From the NCBI GenBank assembly GCA_008477525.1, contig SPDT01000005.1, positions 1,922,001-1,986,000 of the forward strand: a stretch of DNA of 64,000 nucleotides, in the 5' to 3' direction. Under the pieces are notes generated by a model. That model had not been told where the DNA came from. It ran no database searches and saw nothing but the letters and a program-made list of their open reading frames with translations. Both the position numbers and the translations under genes were made by a program. Origin of the DNA: Hypomyces perniciosus. Taxonomy: Eukaryota; Ascomycota; Sordariomycetes; Hypocreales; Hypocreaceae. Within the stretch, counting starts at the first letter, position 1. Every line of letters begins with the position of its first letter. Positions 10,131-19,311 of the stretch are shown piece by piece.

Positions 10131-11577
10131 TTACCGGCGAGCCCTGATTTGCCTCTGTTTAGGAAAGTCCAGAGGCAGAACCAATTTCGCCACATGTGTA
10201 ATGTTCCCGTCTGCTTTGCTCTTTACCGGCTTGACCCTCGCTCCGATTTCGTGGAAGTACTGATTCATCGTCTTCTGGTCCAGCCTCAAGTCGTCTCGCA
10301 AATTTTGGGTATCCACCTCAAAGTTATCAATGATGCAGGCAAACGCGCAGCTATGTGCCATCAACAAGTCAATGTGGAATTTCCTCATTTGTCCCGCATC
10401 CGAGAACTTGCGACGGATGTTCTCAATGACTGCTTCTGGTGCTGGCGCAAGAAGCTCACGGAGTTTTTCTCTAGATGGCAGCTGCCTCGTGCCCTTTTGT
10501 CGACCAGGCTTTGTGTGAAGATAAAAGAGTAGCACGAATGAGAAATATCTCAAGACTCGCAATCGCATCAGGGCGGAATCGTTCGTAGCAATTGCATTGA
10601 CCCGTGCGGCAATAAACCTCGAAGGCACCTGGATATTCTCGCTGTGCTTTGCCTTCTCCTGCCACTCCCGAATAGGAACGAGGTTGAGAATGTCGGCTCC
10701 GATAATGTCATTGGGGTTGTAGACGTCGAAAATATCGTCCGCATCAACATTGGCCTTCGGTACTGGCTTGGCCTCGTCGACTACGGCCTGTAGCTCCTCT
10801 CTGGTGGCCATTGTCGATGTAACCTCGCCAACTGAGGTCAGCATAGCCTTGGAGGCCTCGTCCAGCTTCACTGGTGTGTTGTCTCCAGCCTTCTTTTGCG
10901 GAGCGATGGCATTCAGCACTCTGTCTTGAATGACCTTCTTCGCCTTCTTCGTTCCGAACGTCTGTCCAAGATCCGTCTTCTGTTCCATCATACTCTGCTT
11001 CAGATTAGCATTTTGCGCCCAGGCTTGCCTGTCAATCAAGACGTCAGAACTCACTATCTTGGCGTCCTGTTCACCCATGGCTGACGCAGGCGCCTGCTTG
11101 GAGCGTACGGACCCGCGCACGACCATCTTCTTCGCCTCCACGACTTGAAGTTTGCCGGTCGCAGGATCGTAAATTCCAACGTAATGATTCAACAACGGCT
11201 TTGAGTCTCGGGTCTCTTCTTCCTTCGCTGTATAGTCCAGACTCCGATGCGACGTGGAGTGAAGCAGAAGCGCCTGGTCCGCCGCATGCTTGGACTGCTT
11301 GGTTTTGGGTTTGGAGTCGTTCTTTGACACGTAAGAGCGGAAAACAACATCGGAAGACATTTCCATGCCGGGAGTTATCGCTAGATATCATTAGCAAGAG
11401 AACTAGGAAATCCAGTTAGCCAATGCGCCGCCTACCTATCACCGGTGGACAGAACTTCGGTCGAAGCACAGAGGAGACAGCCGCCGTCGCAGAAGGTGCA
11501 TCAATGGCAACCTTCTTCGTGCGCTTTGCAGCGCCATCGCCATCTCTCTTCCGCTTCTTGTTGCTGCCGTCTGCCAT
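10131..11577 (-). CDS. rpa49: RNA polymerase I subunit A49
   Basis: Two exons, join(10131..11380, 11436..11577) on the minus strand, 463 residues. The 55-nt intron sits after VI in PPVIAITPG, with GTAGGC donor and CTAG acceptor. Rpa49 is the Pol I-specific subunit that, with Rpa34, acts like TFIIF/TFIIE in initiation and elongation of rDNA transcription. Seen here: a Lys/Arg-rich N-terminal nuclear signal (NKKRKR), the dimerisation region with LLNHYVGIYDPATGKLQVVEAKKM (about residues 105-130), and a C-terminal tandem winged-helix region ending LPLDFPKQRQIRARR. The order and spacing fit the A49 family. The start codon is taken at 11577 because it precedes the basic signal and no in-frame ATG upstream is supported. 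It is probably co-regulated with other ribosome genes; RPL41 lies upstream. Confidence 0.9.
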
Positions 11578-12285
11578 TGTGAATTGAGCGTCTGCGACTT
11601 GTTCGAAGTCTCATGAGTTAGGTGGGATGCTGTTGCTCCCAAATTTTTTTGGCATCTCGGCGGCAGGAAATGACCAGCCGGTGTTTGGCCGGGCGGTGAG
11701 CGAACCGACCCCACACCACCACAGATGTCCGCACCGACGTCACGAAATTATTGACAGGAACGATTCGCACTAGCATCAAGCTGCAGTGGCCCACTTGAGC
11801 TTCAGTGCGCCGTATCGATAGGAAATTTACATGTACGCACAAGGAGGAAATCAAAAACACTTTTGTCGCGGGGCTTGAGGAAAGCAAATCGCTACACAAA
11901 TCACTTGATGGCAATTAAATGCGCCCAAAGTACCATGGTATCACGTCGAAAGAGGGAGCGCAATTCACTTTGGGAATGAAGCAGATTCTGCATTTGTGTT
12001 TGTCAAGCAACGTAATAGATCCACGCGTGTCTCTTGTGGCAGCTTGCTTCATGGCCGGCGATCCTACAAACGCTGTCCTTTACCCGACCGTCATTGTCCA
12101 TTTCCATCTCTCGTATCCATCGTGACTACCGTAGCTGGTTGGCAAATCGCGCCCATGTCGACACCAATTGATTGTCGGAGCGGGGTCAGGCCCTTGGCTG
12201 GTGTTGCAGCTTGGCTTGCGTCGTTCTGGCGTGTGACGTCGTAATTCATGAAAGATGCGTCAAGTCAGGTAGAAGAGCGAGACGT
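11578..12285. promoter_or_regulatory. RPA49 promoter and RPL41 3' region
   Basis: About 700 bp separate the start of RPA49 from the stop of RPL41. Short frames here have no protein-like character. I see no further gene. Confidence 0.5.
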
Positions 12286-12416
12286 TTATTTGCTGTGTCG
12301 CTGGTTAGCTGCAGAACCGACTCAGGAAGCTTGGAAGCCACTCACGATCTAGCTCTCATCTTTCTTCTCTTGCGCTTAAGGCGGCGAACCCGCTTCTTCC
12401 TCCATTTGGCTCTCAT
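12286..12416 (-). CDS. rpl41: 60S ribosomal protein L41 (eL41)
   Basis: A 25-residue protein, too short for ordinary gene callers, encoded by join(12286..12292, 12346..12416) on the minus strand. Exon 1 starts at ATG 12416 and reads MRAKWRKKRVRRLKRK..., the diagnostic all-helical Arg/Lys chain of eL41, the smallest ribosomal protein. After AGA-TC a 53-nt intron follows (GTGAGT donor, CTAAC branch site, ACACAG acceptor). Exon 2 is only 7 nt and completes Ser-Lys-stop. The product, 17 of 25 residues being Arg or Lys, sits in the subunit bridge of the ribosome. The frame without splicing would stop one codon early, after Ser, so splicing restores the universal C-terminal Lys. The upstream region is shared with the Mek1-type kinase gene. 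Confidence 0.95.
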
Positions 12417-13020
12417 CCTGAACGATGGTGCTGTTACTTAGTTAGCGATGCGCTTTCGACAATTGCGATCAACCAGCTCGCTCAAGCAGGCAGTGAGAAG
12501 ATCCCAATGCCGATGCTCGATGCGAAATGTCCTTGAAATGTACCGCGGGGGAGGGGTCCTTACTGGTTCGGTGATGAGAATCGTGTTGGGATGAGGTACA
12601 ATCAGAGTGAACTTTCGCGGGAGCGGGGGAATTTCAAGCGGTTAAGCAAGGCTACGGTAGGGCACGAAACCCCCGAGGGTCACGTGCCGAATTTCCGCGA
12701 TAGTCCATGTGTTTACACTGTGCCAAAAAGTCATACTGTGAGAATGCACTGTAAATCGGCGTCGTATCGACAGTTGCGAAGGAAGGAGCAGAGCAAGAGA
12801 GGGCAGGCACGCAGGCAGCGTCTCTCGTAGTTGCCAGGTTTCAATTGGAATTGGATGACTATAGAAAATACGATGGATCTTTCGAAATCAGTGAACATGA
12901 ATTCTCCAATACTCTTTGGAATATTGTCGAGACAAAGAGTTTCACAACTTTGTACACGATTTTGCGACAACACCTGAGATCTACGGTCGAATTACACGGA
13001 TAAATTGAGGCATACATGCA
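12417..13020. promoter_or_regulatory. divergent promoter region, RPL41 / Mek1-type kinase
   Basis: 604 bp between divergently transcribed genes. A CACGTG box is present at 12681-12686; in several ascomycetes such Cbf1/Tbf1-linked sites occur at ribosomal protein promoters, so it may serve RPL41. This assignment is inference. No other gene is visible. Confidence 0.45.
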
Positions 13021-15049
13021 ATGGCAAAGCAAAACGTATCCTCGAGTGCCGGGTTTTGGGGCCACAGTGAGGTGCCAGTTGCGTACCTTTACCTCGTGGA
13101 TAATCGCATTGGTGAAAATCCTCAAAGTATGGCCACTTCTGCGAACACATTCTTGCTCTACTTTCTCACCCACTCGCAGAAACATTTCCCGTGTGGGATC
13201 ACGAAATTCTCAAGGTTGGGCGAGATCCACGATCCAAGTACGTACAGAGGGCCCTTAATTCTGAGGAGGCATTGACTGATTGATTAGCACGTTTGCCATT
13301 CAAACTGATCCTGACAATCTTGTGTCTCGAAATCACTGTGAAATCTACGTCGTCGTATATGAGTCATCAGTCAACCATGTCTATGTTCGCGATCGCAAAT
13401 CTTTCAATGGGACTTATGTCAATGGCGAACTTGTTGGAATCGGCCCTAAGATATCTTCTGGTTATCTTCTACAAGACGGCGATATCATTGAGATTCGACC
13501 ACACTGGAAATTTCTCTTTCGCCAGAGTCGGAGCCCTCCGGAGTATCCACTTACAGCCCTTCAAACTGTGGAGTGCGAGGTGTGTCGCCTTGACTGATGA
13601 TACCCGTTTGCTGTGCTAATGATAGCGAAGCTTTTTGCGGACAAGTATCGCGTAACTCAACGGTGCCTTGGACAGGGCGCAGAAGCTGCCGTGTATTTGG
13701 CTATCGAAGCTACGACAAAGAAGCAGCTGGTTTGCAAGCTGGTCAATCTCGACAAATTCCATGGCAAAATCTCCCGCCATGAAGTCCGTCGAAAGTTCCA
13801 AGAGGCTGATGTTCTTCGACAACTCCGGCATGTAGGTGGTTGCTGGTCTCTCGTGGCTTTGAACCTGAACTAACGTGTTCCCAGCCAAATATCCTGCCCT
13901 ATATCGATGCCATCAGCTCTCCACATTCGCTGTACGTCTCAACCCATCGTGTCTCGTGGAAACAGTGATGCTAATGTGTCTCAGGTACACATTCACCGAA
14001 CTAGCCTCTGGAGGTGACTTACTATCGTTCATCAACCGCCACGACTCCATCGCAGAACTCGACGCTCGAATAATCCTGCGACAGGTGGTACGCGGCCTCT
14101 CTTACCTTCACCGTAAGGGAATAATACACCGGGACTTAAAGCCAGAGAACATACTCCTGGCCTATTCGCCCAAGATTGCCTACCATCGGATTATGCTCTC
14201 GGACTTTGGTGCTTGCGCCGTTCCTCGTCGGAGTAGAATGATGACAGATGTCGGAACTGTCAATTACAAGGCGCCGTAAGTTAGACGACAGAGACCAAAC
14301 CGAGAATGTTTAGCTAACCCCTATTTAGTGAAGTTCGGGTGACGAATCAATCTCAGACACCAGCGGTAGATATCTGGTCTCTTGGAGTTGTGACGCTACT
14401 ACTGCTCATATCCGGTACTGAAGATGACATTCGCGATTTGAGTCACATGGACCAGAAATCACTCGCAGAATCGCTTGATGAGACGTTTAAAGTATCGCCG
14501 AAACTCTCTTCAAACAGCAAGCAGTTCGTCCTGGGATGCCTTCAAGTGGCGCAGTCAGACCGAATGACTGCAATTGAAGCGGAGATTCATGATTGGTTTT
14601 GTACCCCTGAAAAGCACCTGGAGTTTTTCGAAGAACTGGACCGAAGAATCCTAGCGGACTGGTGCGACCAGACTCAACTTAAGCCAATGCCATGGGAGTT
14701 GCCAAGTCTGGCTGAAGCTGCACTGATATTACCAGAACTTGACAAGGTTCCCTTGAATGACAACATCGAACTAGCGAGAGGCTTCTCACCATTTTGCGGA
14801 GAGACGTCGGGGTATTTTAAAGACGCCGAAAAAGATGAGAAGACTGACATTGAAGTATTCAGCAGCCGCCACCTCCACCACTCAAGAAGGACAAAATCAT
14901 CAGTGTTGGAGCGGCTAACAACTCAAGCACCTCAGGCGTGGCTGACACCGAGAGGCAGGCGAGGCCTCCCTGGGAAGATTTCCATAACAGAAACCAACAA
15001 ACCCCTCGATCTAAACACAAGCACAAGCACAAGAAGCCTCGTCGGATAA
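13021..15049 (+). CDS. mek1: FHA-domain serine/threonine kinase, Mek1/Chk2 family
   Basis: Seven exons: 13021-13126, 13180-13237, 13288-13579, 13631-13831, 13885-13931, 13985-14275 and 14329-15049, 571 residues; the six introns are all 50-53 nt. Mek1 is the meiosis-specific effector kinase that enforces inter-homologue recombination. The forkhead-associated domain covers about residues 36-125, with VGRDPRSN, SRNHCEIYV and the hallmark YVRDRKSFNGTYVN. The kinase domain (about 153-425) has LGQGAEAAVYLA, the invariant Lys in VCKLVN, HRDLKPEN, DFGAC and the APE-like APEV reached by splicing. The single N-terminal FHA followed directly by the kinase, and no second FHA, favours Mek1 over Rad53/Chk2. 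The first exon is the least certain: MAKQN... is used because splicing of 13127-13179 gives an unbroken QKTFPVWDHEILKVGRD. The ~145-residue tail is Ser/Arg rich. Confidence 0.88.
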
Positions 15050-15664
15050 GGATCCCTGACGCCATTCTACTTCCCCTGCCCGGTCTTGACAGACACCTGC
15101 GGCCTGTATCTTCCAATGGCCAAAGGGAGCGAGTGTTGGCGGAACTTGAAAGAACAAATGCTAAATTCCTGGTGGATCACTTCCCTTAATGACAAGAAAG
15201 GAGCACCCACATGCTGTGGGTGACAAATTCTGACGATTGCAGACTTCATCACAGCAGACGAGTCTACCACAAGACCATGCTATATCAGGCAAGCAAGTGG
15301 CTAACCATTGGTTTATTCTCCTTTCCACAGATTTTTACGCTCAAACAGCTCGGTTGAGTAGGAAATACGGTTGGTGTAGCATTGATGATTCGTATATGGG
15401 ACGTTTTTCTTTCGTGATGTTTGATGACGGTTGCTTTTCAAATGGGGATATGTGCTGGATGTTCTCACTTGGTATGCCCTAGATCTTTGTTCATGTTGGT
15501 AGCTTGTGAAGTTGAACAATTGCTATTCACTATTCCTAGTTAAAATTATCATCTCTGGAGTCGAGCACCTTTTACCACTCGCATGTTTGGTCCATATTAT
15601 GTTCTGACTCTTCTCATCTTCGCCTTCAACAGTTCCATTCTTCCTTAATGGCAATTTTCGCATC
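15050..15664. other. convergent 3' region
   Basis: 615 bp between the converging kinase and zeta-fold genes. It contains only 3' UTR-like sequence; short open frames here lack protein character. Confidence 0.45.
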
Positions 15665-16669
15665 TTAGATGTGTCCAAGTCGGAGCACATTACTCTGTTT
15701 GTTATTTCTCTTGCCGGCACTCCCAAACTCCAGAGGCTGCAGCTCAGGAAAGTCACCACCGGCAGCATTCTGGCTGATCAAGGGCTGGAGCAAAGCCCTC
15801 ACTTGCTCTAGCTGCTCAGTTGCATCCTCATGAGTAGTCAGTTTCTGAATGTCATCCAGGGCCAGTTTCATCTCCTCCTTGGTCAAGGGTCGCTGTCTCT
15901 CTCTCCTGATGACATCAGCTATGCCAACCTTGCTCATCCTTCCATCAGGGCTTTTCTTCTCGGAATACGCAACGAGATTGCCCCTTCGCACAACAACGAC
16001 TTGGTCTGCTGCGGCGGACTTATCCAGAAACAGAGCTGCGTCAAGAAGGCCCTTGTACGAATCGTCATGCACCTTCACAGGCGTCAATCGGATGGGTAAA
16101 TTTCGCGACTGGCCCTCGGGGAGTTTCTCGTAGAACCGGGTCAGAATACCGAGACGGCTGAGGGCCTCCGGAACGGCGAGGATGACGACTTCTACGCGGT
16201 AGTTTGCGCGGCGGAAGAGATTGGCGAGTTGGGTGAAGTCATCGGGGTGACGGCATGCGCTTTCGAGGAGCACGTCGAGGCCTCTGCGGACGGCTTCTTC
16301 AGCGGCCATGGCAAGCCAGCGGCGGGCGTCGGGGCCGGTGGCTGGGGAGGCGAGGGCCGGAGTAGAGAGCATGAGACGTGTGTAGGAAGGGTGGTACGTT
16401 TTGTAGGTGTCGGCTATGAAGTGGGCGAGCGGCCGCTCGGAGGATGAGGAGCGGAGGGCGGAGAGAATCGCCGGGGCGAGGCGGGTCTTGCCGGCGCCGG
16501 TTTGGCCGACGGCGAGGATGGCGAGCGGAGTGGATGAGGACGAGGGCCGGGATGGCGGGCCGGAGGAGGATTGGTCAGGGAATTCGGCGGGCAGGATTTC
16601 TTCGGTGAAGATGCGGGTGGATTCTTCGTCGGAGAGACGGTAGGATGAGACGTCTGGCGGAGGAGGCAT
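15665..16669 (-). CDS. zeta-toxin-fold P-loop kinase-like protein
   Basis: Intronless, 334 residues. The protein has a Walker A loop GQTGAGKT at residues 55-62 preceded by a hydrophobic strand (LAILAV), then HFIADTYKTYHPSY at about 85-98, the pattern of the zeta_toxin (PF06414) fold, whose bacterial members phosphorylate UDP-N-acetylglucosamine and whose chromosomal relatives include other small-molecule kinases. A further family-like segment follows: DVLLESACRHPDDFTQLANLF (written here as a region, about 131-151), with an Arg-rich NYRVEVVILAVP strand after it. Eukaryotic fungi carry many such genes without an obvious antitoxin, and none lies beside this one. The first ~50 residues are Pro/Ser rich and likely disordered. 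Substrate and role are unknown; toxicity is not implied. Confidence 0.75.
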   Translation of the reverse strand: MPPPPDVSSYRLSDEESTRIFTEEILPAEFPDQSSSGPPSRPSSSSTPLAILAVGQTGAGKTRLAPAILSALRSSSSERPLAHFIADTYKTYHPSYTRLMLSTPALASPATGPDARRWLAMAAEEAVRRGLDVLLESACRHPDDFTQLANLFRRANYRVEVVILAVPEALSRLGILTRFYEKLPEGQSRNLPIRLTPVKVHDDSYKGLLDAALFLDKSAAADQVVVVRRGNLVAYSEKKSPDGRMSKVGIADVIRRERQRPLTKEEMKLALDDIQKLTTHEDATEQLEQVRALLQPLISQNAAGGDFPELQPLEFGSAGKRNNKQSNVLRLGHI

Positions 16670-17024
16670 GATTGCGTATTGGAGATATCAGAATGTGAAA
16701 TGGATGAGTGAGAGAAGAAGCGTGTATCTTGATGGTGGTCTGTCTTGGTGATGCCTCACAAAAGTTCGAGACGGTGAATCGAGTGAGGATATCAAACGCT
16801 TTAAACAGCGCATAGAGAGACTGCAGTTACGGGAGCAACGGAAGCAGATTATATCGCCGACCAATCGCAGAGATGAGGCTTGGTTCGAAGATATATGCAC
16901 GAAGTAAGCTGCATGCCATGAAGTCATAGGCGAAGGAATGCGCAATATCCCCACTTCATTCCAAACGATTGGATTAGGTCATTACTATGGCGTTGATCGC
17001 AACCACCTTTCCCTAGCTAACTAT
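16670..17024. promoter_or_regulatory. zeta-fold gene promoter / downstream gene 3' region
   Basis: 355 bp between two minus-strand genes. Nothing beyond promoter and 3' UTR sequence is apparent. Confidence 0.4.
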
Positions 17025-18014
17025 CTAATTGTCCTTCTCTTCAAGTAGCTGCGCTCCAGCCTTTTTGCGCAGCCTCTCCCTCAACTTATCGTTATCATCC
17101 TTCTTCGGCAGTGCAAAGCCCTCGACTTTCTGCATCCCGCCTCCCATAAGCAATTCCTCCTCCGCACTTTCAGCCCTCTTATCCTTCTTCCCCTTCCGTT
17201 CCGGAGGCTCCATCTCCGGCTCCGCGCCCGGAGCAAAGCCCCACTCCCCCGGCTTGCCGTCCGTATATATCAAGCACCTCTCCCCGTTCCTCACACACCT
17301 GTCACACGGATTCTCCCCTGCATCTCCAGGCTTCCCAGCCCATCTCGTCAGCGTACGCGAGCACTGCAGCCCCTTTGTCAAGCACTGCAAACACGCCTCC
17401 CTTCCCGTATCAACCTGCCGCACATGAGGGCGAAACAGCGGCGGCTTGACAATCATGCTCGCCGGTAGACCATCCACATAACGCGGCTCTCTCATCAAGA
17501 TCCTCTCGCTATTGTTGTTCCACGCCTCATTTACCTGGACCTCCAAATCGTGCATCCTCTTCTGCCAATCTTCATGCGACTCATTCTTCTTCCTCATCAA
17601 GCCCTCCCTGAACTTCACTTCATCCACCATGTCCAAGACTTTCTCATCAACTTGCTCCCTCGATAATGTGTTCCGCTTCTTCTTCCGATCCCTCTCATCC
17701 TTCCAGCTCGCAAGATAGTCCTCAAAATCCAATTTCGCATCCTCGCGTGCTTCATCGTCCAACTGCGCTTGAAATTTCCGAAGCACTCTCTGCTCCACTT
17801 CATCCATGAGCTGTTCGCGGTTGCGGTTGTTTTGAGCATCGCGCTCTTCGCGGAAGATGTGAAACCGCTCAAACGCGGAGTGGCACACGGAGTTGATGAG
17901 GCCGGGCCATCTTTTATCTTCCACTTCTTCGATGCGCTTTTCTGCGTTTGGTGGTGTTGACGGCGGTGTTGGTGGTGGTTCTTCAGGATTGATGGTTTGG
18001 GCGTTGTTTGACAT
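17025..18014 (-). CDS. hypothetical protein with Zn2Cys6-like cysteine cluster
   Basis: Intronless, 329 residues; family not recognised. The N-terminal 30 residues are Pro/Thr rich; residues ~45-170 are highly charged and probably helical or coiled coil. Six cysteines at 208, 211, 218, 237, 240 and 247 form C-x2-C-x6-C, an 18-residue loop, then C-x2-C-x6-C. That is the spacing of a fungal Zn2Cys6 binuclear cluster except for an unusually long central loop, and the cluster is near residue 210 rather than at the N terminus. The Lys/Arg residues normally between the second and third Cys are mostly missing (LTKGLQ, VRNGER), so DNA binding is doubtful. The C-terminal ~60 residues are Lys/Glu rich. 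It may be a degenerate transcription factor or a zinc-binding protein of other function. Confidence 0.7.
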   Translation of the reverse strand: MSNNAQTINPEEPPPTPPSTPPNAEKRIEEVEDKRWPGLINSVCHSAFERFHIFREERDAQNNRNREQLMDEVEQRVLRKFQAQLDDEAREDAKLDFEDYLASWKDERDRKKKRNTLSREQVDEKVLDMVDEVKFREGLMRKKNESHEDWQKRMHDLEVQVNEAWNNNSERILMREPRYVDGLPASMIVKPPLFRPHVRQVDTGREACLQCLTKGLQCSRTLTRWAGKPGDAGENPCDRCVRNGERCLIYTDGKPGEWGFAPGAEPEMEPPERKGKKDKRAESAEEELLMGGGMQKVEGFALPKKDDNDKLRERLRKKAGAQLLEEKDN

Positions 18015-19311
18015 TTTGACGACCTCGCTGGTTGAAGAGTTGACAGGTGATGGTAATGGTTTTATGAGATATTACTTCGTAGTGGTGGTGTTGGTGAGCT
18101 TAATCGGAGGGACACGAGGGCTATATACTCGACTCCGGGTCGAACGGCAAGCCGCAACACAATGGCCGTTCAGATAGGCATTGAGCAGCAGTGCAGAACA
18201 GCACAAAATACAGTCAATGGCCTCGCAGCCCTCTTGTCCCTACAGCCGTCCCCTCCCTATTATCCCAGACAACAAGAGAAAGAGAACACTGACCTAAAAG
18301 ACACAAAGGACACAATGAACAGGGACCGAAATTGACACTGAAGGGAACAAAGGAGGTGTGAAAGGGGGGAGGCTCAGTCCCACGCCGCGAAGATCAAACA
18401 AGCTCGTCAATACGCTGCAAATGCACATTACAGACGGAAATCTGGAGACGAAAAGATGTAGGTTCCCATCAGTGGCAGCAATGGCATTGGTATCATGGAC
18501 TAGGTTACGCGCTTCAAACGCCACAATCTAAAATCAATACATTTCAAGAAGGCAAACCAGTCCTCGCCCATATCCACCTCCGTCGCCGCCTGTGACTTGA
18601 TTGTCATCCAAAAGATCCCTGTCGCTTGCCCAAAAAAACAAAACCCGCATCCTTATGCCGTGCCCAAAAGAAAAAAAAGACCATGAAAAAGTCAAAATGT
18701 GAGATAAACAACAGATGGATGAAGTGAACAATGTAGGGAGAAAGAAATGAAAACAGAGAGAGGGGGAAGAGAATGGAAAGGGATGTGTGACAGCTTGACT
18801 TCGACCTCATTAACATGAGTCTCCCAACGGAATCATAAAATGACCATCAAAGTGCATGAGCCGACATGACCAAACAGATCTGGCTGTCCCCTTCCGCCCA
18901 AAGCCAGTCATACATCAGTAATCATGAGTCCACTCTCTCTTTTTGGCCATTTGCCCTGGCCAGTTGGAGGAAACAAAGACTCCAACCCGCAACGCCTTCC
19001 AATGGATTTGTTTCTGCCTCCAGAAAAAAGCCAACCTAAAAATGATAAACAAATTCCCGCTTCCATCTTGAGCGGAGAGTCTGATGTGGCGGATCCGTGC
19101 TCAGCTTGAGCCAAGTTCCCCCAACGCCGCCAAAAGGGGGTCTGCTGAGTCCCCCAAAATAAATAAGTACTAATAAACACTGTAGCATCGAATAAAACAA
19201 AACAAAAAACATCTAGCCGTGGGGCTTTCAAGTGTGTTATGTAGCGTTGGTTTTCATAACGTCGTTTCTGCTTTTCTTTTCAATATGTTCCGCATCTTTC
19301 TTTTTTTGACA
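18015..19311. other. intergenic region, 1.3 kb
   Basis: Between the Zn2Cys6-like gene start and the ATG1 stop. It holds the promoter of the former and the ATG1 3' UTR. No additional gene is seen on either strand. Confidence 0.45.
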
